Shown in pieces: positions 1 through 11,640 of a stretch of DNA of 64,000 bases (positions are counted from its first letter, which is position 1; each line of letters starts with the position of its first letter). The position numbers and the translations under genes are program-made. This stretch comes from Puccinia triticina (lineage: Eukaryota > Basidiomycota > Pucciniomycetes > Pucciniales > Pucciniaceae): positions 3,844,001 through 3,908,000 of the forward strand of contig NC_070566.1 of NCBI RefSeq assembly GCF_026914185.1. Reading direction: 5' to 3'. The notes beneath the pieces are model-generated. The model was not told where the DNA came from. It saw only the letters and a program-made list of their open reading frames with translations, and ran no database searches.

Positions 1-790
1 CGGCACCTGTTGGCAGGTACCTCCGGCACCCGCCCCGCACCCGCGCGCGGGTGCCTGGTGCGGGAATCCCTTCCGGGAGACGAGGCTGTTGTAGCCTCGT
101 CGTCCGGGAGGAATCCCTTCCGGGAGACGAGGCTGTTGTAGCCTCGTCGTCCGGGAGGAATCCCTTCCGGGAGACGAGGCTGTTGTAGCCTCGTCGTCCG
201 GGAGGAATCCCTTCGACTGGGAGACGAGGCTGTTGTAGCCTCGTCGTCTGGGAGGAATCCCTTCCGGGAGACGAGGCTGTTGTAGCGTCGTCGTCCGGGA
301 GGGATCCCTTCAGTGAGACTAGGCTGTTGTAGCCGCGTCGTCCGGATCCCTCGCGGAGGACGAGGCTACAACAGCCTCGTCTCCCGGAAGGGATCCCTTG
401 CGGACGAGGAGGCTGTATCTCGTCGTCCGCAAGGGATCACTTGCGGACGACGAGTTGTAGCCTCGTCGTCCGCAAGTGATCCCTTGCGGACGACAAGATA
501 CAGCCTCCTCGTCCGCAAGTGAACCCTTGCGGACGACAAGATACAGCCTCGTCGCCCGCAAGGGATCACTTGCGAGCGACGAGGCTGTATCTTGTCGTCC
601 GCGGATCCCTTGCGAGCGACGAGGCTGTTGTAGCCTCGTCGTCCGCGGATCCCTTGCGGACAACAAGACTACAACAGCCTCGTCTCCCGGAAGGGATCCT
701 TTCCGGCGGCACCCGCCGGTACACCGCCGGTACACGCGCGGCACCCGCCGGCAGGTGCCGGGTACGGGTGCGGTGCCTATTTTTCAGGAA
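1..790. repeat. GC-rich hairpin satellite, direct then inverted
   Basis: From about 66 to 313 a 47-bp unit is tandemly repeated about five times. Each unit holds a hairpin (GACGAGGCT, a 5-nt loop, then AGCCTCGTC) and a second imperfect palindrome around GGAATCCC. From about 360 to 690 the orientation changes and the variant core GTCCGCAAGGGATC appears, so the array is part direct and part inverted. The outer edges (1-60 and 700-780) are rich in GGTACC and GGTGCC palindromes. Several long open frames cross the block on both strands, but they are by-products of the repeat and show no codon logic, so I do not call a gene. The location next to the KDZ transposase may be fortuitous. Confidence 0.85.
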
Positions 791-948
791 AACGGGTGCG
801 ACACCTGGGTGCCGCGACCCCCACAATCTTGACAAACTGGAGTATAATTGGGGACCGATGGGCCACAGGAGAGGAAAGTATTAGAAAGTTTGGAACGAGT
901 TGCACACTTGTAGATCACATACATTTCTTTCTTTTTCAGCTAAAGCAA

Positions 949-3900
949 CTACATATCTTCTGTTTGGTTAAATGGGAATGGATTTTCGTGGAATTGTAAT
1001 GCTTCATCCTCTAAAACATCCTCCTCCTCTTGATCATCCGGTGTTTCAAACTCCATCATAACGGTTTCAACACCAATTAGTTTTCTCCATATTTCCTGGG
1101 AGTTCATGATTAATAAATCCCACTGCTCCTTGAGATTTTCTTCAGCTTCGTGTGCAGTTTCAACAAAGGGGCGACTCCATCTCAGCAGTTCCAAGCAGTG
1201 GCAATTCCACGACATCCAAAGACGACAGTGAGATTTGGCGAGGTTGCTGAAAATTGATTGGAGTACAGTCACAGGGAATCCATTCTCTGAACAGATTTGC
1301 TGCAATTGATCTTGTCCCTCTGAAGAAGGAACGACATGGCCTGTCTGATCTATCATAGACAAAGATGTAATGAAACTTCAGTTTGGATTTGAAGTTCGGC
1401 AAAAAATATGTGTACCCACAATCTTGTAACAGGGCACCAATATTGTCAATTTTCTTCGATTTTTCAATTGCCCATTGCATCCCCTGCCTCGCCTCCCTTG
1501 CAATTCGATGCAGCTCATCCTGGCAGTTAGTAACCTGAAGATATGCACGGATTCCATTTATTGTGTTCAAATCGACCGCCCACGGCTCAGACGGATGGTT
1601 TAGCGAGCCAAAATTCCAAAAAGGATTGTCGATCTCAAAAGCTTTGACATCATCTAAAGTCGGTGTCTCTAACAGGTTTTCAGGGGTGAAAGTTGAATTG
1701 TGATGATCTGCTCGGTTATTATATGCAACCAATTTCTTCCGCATAAGACACATCTTAGCATTCATCAGCTTTTTAAATCTGGCTTGGGCTCGAGTTCCTA
1801 AAGTGTTGTAAACTTTTGTCAGCTTGAATCCTTGTTGAGAGGTTGCTTGATAAGTTAAGCCCTACCGGATCCCCTTTGGTCCCACTTCCTTTGAATCTCA
1901 AGGACACCAACTTTGGCTTCGTAAAGTTTTGACTTGCTTATTTTAAGCTTGATCAAAGACCTTGTTTGTGGATCTACATCCAATACATACTTGTGAGTAA
2001 CAACTTAACAAGTAAGCTTCCATTATTCAAGATTTAAGATCACAAACCAGAGCCGCCAGCCAAATTCCGGAATTCGTCAGAGCCTAGTGACTCAATTGCT
2101 TGCTCTATCTCACTTTCAAGACTTATTAATTTATCTGGAAGTTGTCCTAATTGTTGTGACTGTGCCTCGGTACGATTTCGTCTCCGGGTCTGGCTAAGTT
2201 GAATCATATCATAGCTGGGTATTTAACAAATGGAAAAAAATATCGATTCCTGGTGCAACAAACAACTAGATAAGAGATAAAAACCCAACTGTGTCTCTCG
2301 GAGTTTGTCCTCCAGCTCAACAAGGGCTTCCACTTGTTCTCTCATCTGTTTTTCAGTATCGGTCTCAATTGCTGAAAGCTGGATTTGCCTCTGCCGATCC
2401 CATTGCTCCTTGAAATAAGACAATTCATAGCCAGTTTCATCCCGTATATCTTGCAATTCCGCCTCGGATTTTTTCAAAATCGTTAATATATGCTTTGCGC
2501 GATGTAACAACAATCGGACTGTTTTACGGGATTAGTATACAGGGATTCATTTGTACAAAAATGCGGAGCATTCAAATCTTACATGAATAAGTCTTTCCTA
2601 TCTCGTTGTGATGTTCCAACTGAATGTTGACTGCCACAAGTCTGTGGTTTTTTGATGAGTATCGAAGTGGGCCAATCAAAGGGGACAAGGAAGACCATCT
2701 CCGTTCTAAGCCCTTGCCATCAGACATTCCCCAACCCTTGTTCAGCCTGGGATTGTATTTAAGCTGGCAAGACCACTCATGTACATAAGAATGGAATACA
2801 CTTGTTCCGAACATCAGAAGATTGGATTCTAGTTCTTCTGGGAATTGATTTCGCTAGGAAAGAGGAATAAAAAAATCTGTAAGAAAATTATAAAACAATC
2901 GCTCATTTTAATTTGCTTACTCGGACTATACCCTAATTTTCAACATGACACCCGATATCATACAAAAAAGCCAATTTCTTCCGACTGAAGCCCTGTTTGG
3001 TACTTTCTATGAGGTTATTGATCATAGTCATTGGGAAATAAGCCCTAATGATTGGTCGGATTTGATCAAAGGGTGATTAAGTTACTTTAGCAAGACAGAG
3101 ATATTCAACCCAACCAACCAAAGACTTACTTTTCACCGCTCTGAACAATGTTGATGATCCGTATCATCTGACCATGTCGACATGCCATTCCAAATAAACC
3201 GGTATCGTCACACTCCTTCCAGGTTCCGCCAGTCCTTGCATCATCCGCAGCTGTGTGGCTCTGACCACACGGATCCTAAATGAAAAAAATTAACATTAGC
3301 GATCAACACAATGTGTTTAGCCTTGAGTAATTTTTACTACAGTATCCCTAGGATTGTTGTTTCTCTGATAGGCTCGATTCATGTACTGTTCCATTTCAGC
3401 AACCTCTTCGGCAGGTACAAAGAGGCTCGGGGTCTTGAGAGTTTCAGGTATCTCCAAACTAGCTTCCTTATGTCTCCGGTGCTGAAAATTTCCATCCATG
3501 CATACTATGAAATCGGGTTCATGGTCTTTCTTCCCAGGAACATGGGGACCATAACACACTGGACAGATATCAGCCAACTTGTCCATGGATCCCATACCAA
3601 AAAGCTGGTCGCATATGAGTTTTTCCCTCCGTAACATTTCGCGAAAGGCATCTACAGCTGAAGAAAGGGTTCTTCTCCATTGGCGAGTCTGTAGAAATGG
3701 GCTGGTTAAACACATAAAATAAGATAAAAGAGGAATAAAACTTACACCAACAGAGATTTCAGGGTCATCTTCATTTTTCTTTGGGATCAAAACGAGTGGA
3801 TTGTTTGCATCCAAGAACTCGTCCAGTGCTTTAGAAAATGGTAACATAGCCACTGCACTATTCTTCCATAGTATATGGTGAAACTGTAACAACCGAATCG

Positions 3901-4623
3901 AAAAAGCTGTCCTTGGGAACTTGGGGGAGCCACCTATGTAGCCCATCTGGATGAGGCGGACTTGATCGGGCTGGCATTTACAAAATTGGACATCCGACTG
4001 CTTTCGAGCTGAATAGATATGTATGAAAAATTCCAGTCTCAGCCACTGCTTTAATGATGTCAAGGAAGGAAGTTTAGAAAGGCAGCAGAACTTAATACAT
4101 CAACCAGAATCATAGGTTGAGTTCGACTTTCTGCGCAGTGGCATCCAGGCTTCCAGTCATGATCCCAGTTTTCAAGATTCCCCCAAGTGTTTGTTTTAGC
4201 TGAACACTGGTAGAACCAGGTGAACATCTGATTATATACCTCTTCCCAGTTTTTTTCTTCCAATAGTTTCCTTCGTTTGTAGTTTTGGCTGGTCAGGTAT
4301 TTGTGAAGCCCCTGCACCTGAGGATCAGCTTCATCATTCATGGGTCGATCATCATATTCACCTGGATTGAGGTCGATTCCTTGTCGTTGAAGATTATGGT
4401 GATCAGTACTATAAGTTTCTTCATGAAGGTTCGAAGGTGGGATGTGTGTCCTATTTGAAGCTATAAAGTTCTGGCTGGCCTGTTCGGATTCCTGTATGTA
4501 TTGTCTGCCTTTCTCCGTTCGTGGATTTTTCCGCCGTCGAGACTTCTTGCCACCCTCACCTTCAAATCCACGCATTTCGAGTTGAACAGTTGAAGGTGAC
4601 CAACTCTGAGTTGAAAGATTCAA
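949..4623 (-). pseudogene. KDZ (Kyakuja-Dileera-Zisupton) transposase with CxC1-like cysteine cluster, broken
   Basis: DNA-transposon transposase, read from 4623 leftward. The N-terminal part is basic and disordered, followed by a tryptophan- and cysteine-rich module (WDHDWKPGCHC, then FCKCQPDQVRLIQMGYIGGS), the cysteine cluster that precedes many rust KDZ transposases. The core shows CMDGNFQHRRH near 3490-3530, TGLFGMACRHGQ near 3170-3205, DIGCHVEN near 2935-2960 and SDGKGLERRWS near 2695-2730. These match the KDZ RNase-H-like core, whose acidic residues I take to lie in the DGNF, DIGCH and GLER blocks. A coiled-coil segment (2280-2513) and C-terminal exons (949-1765) follow. Introns are short. 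Lesions seen: a frame change near 4060 and a non-coding stretch at about 2970-3125 that replaces the segment between the FGMACRHGQ and DIGCH exons. Family assignment is firm; exact exon limits are not. Confidence 0.85.
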
Positions 4624-5119
4624 CTTGAACTGTGTGAGAGAGATAGTTTTGATTTTAAATCTCCCAGGTTACAACCTGGTTACAACTCCCCGTTGTGGGG
4701 TCTGCAACCTGACCAAGAATTCATTCTCTGGTCAAGTCATGAGAACAAAGCCCTGATTGAACCTAGCCAAACTACCACATGAGATTGTCATACTAGAGTG
4801 TGGTTTGGTATGACCTCTGGCAGGTACACATAACTGTCCTAATGGTCTGCTGCAAAAAAATGAAATATTATCAGTAGGTATCTGATCTGACATTGTAATT
4901 ATATTCCGGATCCAGTGCATCTCACATGATGAAATATAAATTATTGATTGAGATAAAGGATTGCTCTTCTGTGATGTTTTGCACAGTTCATTACTTCTGA
5001 TAATTTTTTGAGATCAAAATATCCAATTTGATTCCCAAATAAAAAAATAAGACAAAAAAAGTGCATGTTGCTCTCAAAGTGGTTAATCATTGAAGTCTGA
5101 AGATAGTAAAATCATATTA

Positions 5120-5507
5120 GGCCCTGTTTGGCACCAATATAATTATAGGTGATATATAATTGCTGATTAATTCAATAAAAAATATATAATTCAACATAAA
5201 GCCTCCAAATTTTTTTTGTGGGCAACCTACAGTGCTGGTCTCTTCAAATCTGAAATCAGATCTAACTGATTCAGCCATCTTCAGCCCCATAATACCATTA
5301 TATCACTTTTGACCAATATGAAGTGATATAATGGTATTATGGTGCTGAAGATGGCTGGATAAGTTGATTCTGGGTTCACAGTTGAAGAGACCAGCACTGT
5401 AGGTTGCCTACAAAAAACATTTGGAGGCTTTATGTTGAATTTTGTATTTTTTATTCAATTAACCAGTGATTATATCACCTATATTTATATCAGTGCCAAA
5501 CAGGGCC
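5120..5507. mobile_element. Foldback MITE, PIF/Harbinger (Tourist-like) type
   Basis: A 388-bp non-coding element with terminal inverted repeats GGCCCTGTTTGGCAC at 5120 and its complement ending at 5507. The two halves pair over most of their length: the block around CTACAGTGCTGGTCTC on the left recurs inverted on the right. It is flanked by a TTA duplication (5117-5119 and 5508-5510). A 3-bp TWA duplication and this TIR are typical of PIF/Harbinger MITEs. A lone sequence like this TIR (GCCCTGTTTGGTAC, near 2990) lies inside the KDZ gene. Confidence 0.85.
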
Positions 5508-5622
5508 TTAGTTGCCAGTGGGAAGTCTTTGGATTCAGAATCATTTCTGCAAATCAAAGACATCCTTTCATTTTTGTCCAGCACTGTTAATAGTTCATCC
5601 GGAAACAATTACCAGTCCCAAA

Positions 5623-7890
5623 GGAACTATTAACAGTGCCAGAGGCACTATTGACAGTTCCGGAGGAACTATTAACAGTGCCAGAGGCACTATTGACAGT
5701 TCCGGAGGAACTATTAACAGTGCCAGAGGCACTATTGACAGTTCCGGAGGAACTATTAACAGTGCCAGAGGCACTATTAACAGTTCCGGAGGAACTATTA
5801 ACAGTGCCAGAGGCACTATTGACAGTTCCGGAGGAACTATTAACAGTGCCAGAGGCACTATTAACAGTTCCGGAGGAACTATTAACAGTGCCAGAGGCAC
5901 TATTAACAGTTCCGGAGGAACTATTAACAGTGCCAGAGGCACTATTAACAGTTCCGGAGGAACTATTAACAGTGCCAGAGGCACTATTAACAGTTCCGGA
6001 GGAACTATTAACAGTGCCAGAGGCACTATTAACAGTTCCGGAGGAACTATTAACAGTGCCAGAGGCACTATTAACAGTTCCGGAGGAACTATTAACAGTG
6101 CCAGAGGCACTATTAACAGTTCCGGAGGAACTATTAACAGTGCCAGAGGCACTATTAACAGTTCCGGAGGAACTATTAACAGTGCCAGAGGCACTATTAA
6201 CAGTTCCGGAGGAACTATTAACAGTGCCAGAGGCACTATTAACAGTTCCGGAGGAACTATTAACAGTGCCAGAGGCACTATTAACAGTTCCGGAGGAACT
6301 ATTAACAGTGCCAGAGGCACTATTAACAGTTCCGGAGGAACTATTAACAGTGCCAGAGGCACTATTAACAGTTCCGGAGGAACTATTAACAGTGCCAGAG
6401 GCACTATTAACAGTTCCGGAGGAACTATTAACAGTGCCAGAGGCACTATTAACAGTTCCGGAGGAACTATTAACAGTGCCAGAGGCACTATTAACAGTTC
6501 CGGAGGAACTATTAACAGTGCCAGAGGCACTATTAACAGTTCCGGAGGAACTATTAACAGTGCCAGAGGCACTATTAACAGTTCCGGAGGAACTATTAAC
6601 AGTGCCAGAGGCACTATTAACAGTTCCGGAGGAACTATTAACAGTGCCAGAGGCACTATTAACAGTTCCGGAGGAACTATTAACAGTGCCAGAGGCACTA
6701 TTAACAGTTCCGGAGGAACTATTAACAGTGCCAGAGGCACTATTAACAGTTCCGGAGGAACTATTAACAGTGCCAGAGGCACTATTAACAGTTCCGGAGG
6801 AACTATTAACAGTGCCAGAGGCACTATTAACAGTTCCGGAGGAACTATTAACAGTGCCAGAGGCACTATTAACAGTTCCGGAGGAACTATTAACAGTGCC
6901 AGAGGCACTATTAACAGTTCCGGAGGAACTATTAACAGTGCCAGAGGCACTATTAACAGTTCCGGAGGAACTATTAACAGTGCCAGAGGCACTATTAACA
7001 GTTCCGGAGGAACTATTAACAGTGCCAGAGGCACTATTAACAGTTCCGGAGGAACTATTAACAGTGCCAGAGGCACTATTAACAGTTCCGGAGGAACTAT
7101 TAACAGTGCCAGAGGCACTATTAACAGTTCCGGAGGAACTATTAACAGTGCCAGAGGCACTATTAACAGTTCCGGAGGAACTATTAACAGTGCCAGAGGC
7201 ACTATTAACAGTTCCGGAGGAACTATTAACAGTGCCAGAGGCACTATTAACAGTTCCGGAGGAACTATTAACAGTGCCAGAGGCACTATTAACAGTTCCG
7301 GAGGAACTATTAACAGTGCCAGAGGCACTATTAACAGTTCCGGAGGAACTATTAACAGTGCCAGAGGCACTATTAACAGTTCCGGAGGAACTATTAACAG
7401 TGCCAGAGGCACTATTAACAGTTCCGGAGGAACTATTAACAGTGCCAGAGGCACTATTAACAGTTCCGGAGGAACTATTAACAGTGCCAGAGGCACTATT
7501 AACAGTTCCGGAGGAACTATTAACAGTGCCAGAGGCACTATTAACAGTTCCGGAGGAACTATTAACAGTGCCAGAGGCACTATTAACAGTTCCGGAGGAA
7601 CTATTAACAGTGCCAGAGGCACTATTAACAGTTCCGGAGGAACTATTAACAGTGCCAGAGGCACTATTAACAGTTCCGGAGGAACTATTAACAGTGCCAG
7701 AGGCACTATTAACAGTTCCGGAGGAACTATTAACAGTGCCAGAGGCACTATTAACAGTTCCGGAGGAACTATTAACAGTGCCAGAGGCACTATTAACAGT
7801 TCCGGAGGAACTATTAACAGTGCCAGAGGCACTATTAACAGTTCCGGAGGAACTATTAACAGTGCCAGAGGCACTATTAACAGTTCTGGA
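5623..7890. repeat. 54 x 42-bp satellite of alternating palindromes
   Basis: Each 42-bp unit is two 21-bp half-units. One carries the hairpin AGTGCC-AGA-GGCACT, the other AGTTCC-GGA-GGAACT, and each is followed by ATTAAC. The array runs 2,268 bp, exactly 54 units. The units are identical except that units 1, 2, 3 and 5 have GAC where the rest have AAC, and the last unit has TCTGG for TCCGG. The unit length is a multiple of three and lacks stops in four frames, so ORFs of about 760-800 codons appear on both strands. These are consequences of the repeat; I see no independent evidence of translation. Confidence 0.98.
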
Positions 7891-9580
7891 GGAACTACTT
7901 ACTCCTGTAAATATTTCTAAATTCTGCAATCTAGTGTTAAATAATGTTCAAAACCTTGGCAAAGATTCAGCAGAATGTTGGGAGTTTACTGCTGCATCTT
8001 TTGATTTACAATCAAGTTAGACCCTTTCCTGATTTGGTTGGTATTTTTCAGCAACAGCAGCCCAAAGCTACAGTGACAGTCTTGAAACAAGCTATATTCC
8101 CAAGTTTCTCCTAGTTAGTTGCACCTCTTCTGAGTATTAATTGGGACCACAAAATCATGATTTCAATCCCAATCCCAAACCTGTTCAGGAGTCACTAACC
8201 AAATTGATGTTGGTTTTTCATGATGAAGGTATCAGTCTTGTGTGTCTAAAATCATTGAGGGATTCTTATCAAATCTCAAGATCCTCCATTAATCACTTTT
8301 TTTGGTGACTTTTAGGGAAATCTACCAGTTGCACTTTTTCTCTTGACACCATTGCAAATAAAGTCTAGATATTTTTGTCTTTCAGAAAAATAACAGCAAT
8401 TCTTTTTGTTTGATTGGACACCTAATTGATCAGTTGAATAATTCACTATTGGTGACATTGTTGTTAACAACAATAGCTTTTTGATGAATAAATTATCATC
8501 TACCCAAAAGGAAAATTTTGATCAATTCAAATTGTCTTGCATTGTATCTGCAGGTTTGCCAAACATAATTATCTTTTTTTTGCATTCCTTTGCAAATTAC
8601 TCTTGAATTGCCAAAGAGGAGGACTTCAATATCAAGTGTTGGTGTATACTGGTCCGGGGGCAAACTCCCCAGCCGGGGGCCCAATCCACTTCAAACCAAT
8701 GTGGGCCTACATCCATGGACCACATTCATTGCCGGCTTCGAACTATCAATTCCTGGGGTCAAGCAACCTGTAAGTATTTCTTAATTTCACTTATCCTGTC
8801 CCCTTTCTACCCCTCCTCCCTCCCACCATCTTCTTCTCTTCTTCCCCCTAGAACAGTTTCAGATTGGGTCGTCGAGGTGAGGTCATGGCAAGCGGCGGAC
8901 TGGCTGTATGTATGCTAGCAGTCCAGTCCACCCCATTTCCGAGATGCTCTGGTGGCAGGACTTGAACTCAACATGTGGCGGTGACCGGACCCACATCAAT
9001 CAGGCAGGGCAAAGAATGTAAGATATCCCACTTGTAGATCAGAATCTTTTCTTGATGATGGCCACCCCCGTGAACTGAAATCGTACCAAAATTGAACAGA
9101 AAACCCATCTCCCTCGCCACTACTGACAGACCTCTTACCCCGGACGACCGTCACAACGCCGCCCTATCAAGCACAATCCCCCTCGACTGGATTAACTTCT
9201 TCTCCACTGTCATGAAGAAGGGGTAAAGCTCGGGACGATCGTCAAAGCCCTCTAGAACAAAGCTGTTCGACTGGAAGCCCAGGGTCTCAGACCCCATGTC
9301 GTTTGCATCAAACCAGGTGCAGTCGGCCTCCTCGCTGACAAAGACACATTCGGACACGCGACTGCGTCCCGGAAACCGCCCGGACCGACCATCAGCGCCG
9401 ACGCCGACGCCGGGGCAGCATAGTCCAAGGATCCGACGAGGGTGCACGCACCAGCCCACGAGGCTACGGACGGACGATGCTCGCGTTCGTCCACCACCAC
9501 CACCACCTTTTCCTCTTATCCTGAATCTTCCTCCATTCATTCACTCACTACCTTCCCTACACCTCTTAGATTAATCTCAG
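7891..9580. other. Gene-free stretch
   Basis: I see no supportable gene. 7900-8640 is AT-rich single-copy-looking DNA. 8650-8690 is a GC-rich imperfect palindrome (GGGGGC ... GCCGGGGGCCC). On the minus strand near 8955-8975 a GAGTTCAAGTCC motif resembles a tRNA B box and may be a decayed tRNA-derived repeat. From 9100 base composition becomes GC-richer, matching the gene-fragment block that follows. Open frames on both strands at 9150-9540 match no family I recognise. Confidence 0.5.
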
Positions 9581-9689
9581 ATATGGTGTCGTGGCTGGGG
9601 AAGGTACTGAGACATGCACGGCGGGCGCCGGCTCATTGCTGCTCGAGTTCGCCACGCTCTTGCGACTAGTCGGCGTCCCGATCTACGAG
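9581..9689 (+). pseudogene. GH47 (EDEM-like alpha-mannosidase) exon fragment
   Basis: An exon-like fragment after a TTAATCTCAG acceptor reads YGVVAGEGTETCTAGAGS and then LLLEFATLLRLVGVPIYE. The ETCTAGAGSLLLEF core followed by a RLxGxPxYE block is a conserved stretch of glycoside hydrolase family 47 proteins of the EDEM/Mnl1 branch, which act on misfolded glycoproteins in the ER. Past the YE block the sequence no longer looks like GH47, and no catalytic exon is seen upstream. I therefore call it a gene fragment. The match is by eye over about 35 residues. Confidence 0.45.
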
Positions 9690-10627
9690 GTCCGTCCTAC
9701 GCGTGATCGCCTGGCTCAGGCCGGCGGACAGTACAACCTCATCGATTGCACACCCTCCTTCAAACGGGATGTCTATCATCTCTCGCCATCAGGTGAGTAT
9801 TGTGAAACTTCGCCTGACGCCTCAGGCAACGCGCCTCCTCCGTCTCAACCGGTTCAGCCTCACAGTCATCAAGCTCGAGCTCCAGTCCAAACCAACCCTC
9901 ACAACACAGGTAAGCTTGACTCCTATAACAGTCTTGACTGATGATACAGGAGCTGTACGCTAACCAATTCATTCACTATACCCTCATCTACCGCCTAGGC
10001 GAAGCCCACATGCAGGAGGAATACGACCAAACCAGTCATGGCCTAGATACCGCAACCAACCTGGACCCCTAGTGGGCCAGTGCAGAGCGACGACAATCAG
10101 GTGCTCTATCAGAGTAAGCCCACTTACTCACATGGCTATAAAAGGGACCAGTTGTCCTGATCCTCTGTTCTTTTGGTCGTCGCGTTTTCTTTCTTCACTA
10201 TCAGACTCCCATCCAGCACTATTCATCCCTTGCATCCGAAAGATCCCCTATATCGCGACCGCTGCGCTCACTCAACAAAACCTTCAAACACCCTCTAGCG
10301 CTTCTACTACCTTCTCAGACCCACTTCAGTATATCGATGCCATCGTCCCGGTATCCTGATTATTCTCGCCCGTTTTTTTTTTTTTTTTTTTTTTGTCATC
10401 TCATTTCCAAGACCCTTTTTCGTGTCACATCTTTACTTCTCTATTCACATTACTGTCCTCTTCTTTCTATCACTGCCTGTCACAAGTGCGATCCTGCTCT
10501 TAGTCACCTGAATTCTTACAAGTATCTACCAATGCATGTATCTGTCTGTGAACAATGTACAAACTCGTCGGGCTGACTTTCTCCGACCCTCTGATATTTT
10601 TCCTTGCACCCAGCCAAAAGGTCAAAC
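9690..10627. other. Degenerate gene-like debris, no intact gene
   Basis: Moderately GC-rich DNA with splice-like signals (GTGAGTATT near 9793, TATTTGTAG-like acceptors) and a short open segment at 9949-10071 reading QELYANQFIHYTLIYRLGEA that ends in TAG. I do not recognise it. A 20-plus-base T run lies at about 10373-10394. Confidence 0.35.
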
Positions 10628-10936
10628 ATATGCTCGCGTTCGACTTGGTCAAATCCGACGGATCGCGGGCTCAATCCACCCCCATCACCGCCAAGGGTAC
10701 CTTATCACCCCAACCACTAACGCTGCCGAAGGTATGTAGTTTGTCTACTGTGGGATCGATCGGGCTTGTAGGCCCAAGTTGATATGCTCGCGTTCGACTT
10801 GGTCAGATCAGCCGGATCATGGGCTCAATCCACGCCCATCACCGCCAAGGGTACCTAATCACCCCAACCACTAACCTCGCCAAAGGTATGTAGTTTTTCT
10901 ACCATTGGATCAATCGGACTTGTAGGCCCAAGTTGA
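10628..10936 (+). repeat. 154-bp tandem duplication
   Basis: Two head-to-tail copies (10628-10781 and 10782-10936) start ATATGCTCGCGTTCGACTTG and end GGCCCAAGTTG, differing at scattered positions. Each contains a possible mini-intron (GTATGTAG ... CTTGTAG). The duplication sits between the GH47 fragment and the C1-THF synthase fragment. Confidence 0.85.
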
Positions 10937-10989
10937 TTTCTCATTAAGATCATGGATTATTTTGTCTTTTCCAAACACCGTTGGCCCCG

Positions 10990-11640
10990 GCCTATCATGG
11001 ACAGAAATCATCCGCAAGTACCTCAAGCACAATCCTGATCAAGCTCGTAAGTGGCTCTTGGTCCAGCTCCCTCTGAAAGCTTCGATTGGTCAGGAGGGCG
11101 AGCGTCGGCTGACCGAGGCCGTCAGTCCCCAGAAGGATGTCAACGGCTTCCATGCGTACAACCTCGGACTGCTCAGCTCCAGGGGCTCCGAGCCACTCTT
11201 TAACCCGTGCACCCCCGCCGGGGTCATCAGATTGATCGACTCTACCGGCTTTCAACTCTCCTGTAAGCATGCCGTCGTCTTGGGCCGGAGTGATATCGTT
11301 GGCACCCCAGTCTGCTCTCTTCTCCGTTGCAAAAATGCCACCGTCACCCAGTGCCATAGGTACACTCAGCACCTCCCGACAGTCTGGAAAATATGTAGGG
11401 GTTGTTGGGTGTGTCTATCATCTGTGATCGAGTCCAAGCTGGCCAACCAGCTGATTTTTTTACTGCACCCACACCCACAAACAGTATTACACCTACTCCT
11501 CTAGGAGAAGGTAAATCTACCAATGCTATCGGCCTGGTCCAAGCCCTCTTTTGCAACCGTACGACAGCCTTCCCAGGGCCCAACATTCAGAATCAAAGGT
11601 GGCGCGGCTGGCAGTGGATACAGTCTGTCAAGAAAACCGA
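10990..11640 (+). pseudogene. C1-tetrahydrofolate synthase, internally deleted pseudogene
   Basis: The intact enzyme interconverts one-carbon tetrahydrofolates, with an N-terminal methylene-THF dehydrogenase/cyclohydrolase domain and a C-terminal formate-THF ligase domain. Here 11060-11375 reads LLVQLPLKASIGQEGERRL, then FHAYNLGLLSSR, PCTPAGVIRLIDSTGFQLS and HAVVLGRSDIVGTPVCSLL, the heart of the dehydrogenase domain. Only about 60 nt later comes [20 protein letters not shown], the P-loop that opens the ligase domain. In the full protein these blocks are well over 100 residues apart, so an internal deletion joined them. The next ligase block ([20 protein letters not shown], near 11560-11615) lies in another frame. 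Everything after about 11620 is missing. The domain calls are strong and the locus is clearly non-functional. Confidence 0.85.

Noticed and set aside
66..690. CRISPR array in the regularly repeated hairpins
   Set aside because: No unique spacers (units are contiguous), eukaryotic context, no cas genes.
5512..8020. Four overlapping ORFs of about 760-800 codons across the 42-bp array, on both strands
   Set aside because: They exist because the unit length is a multiple of three and lacks stops in four frames. No start context, splice signal or flanking coding sequence favours any of them.
9151..9540. Minus-strand 129-codon gene opposite the GH47 fragment
   Set aside because: Glycine-run start and no recognisable family; the GC-rich block gives open frames on both strands.
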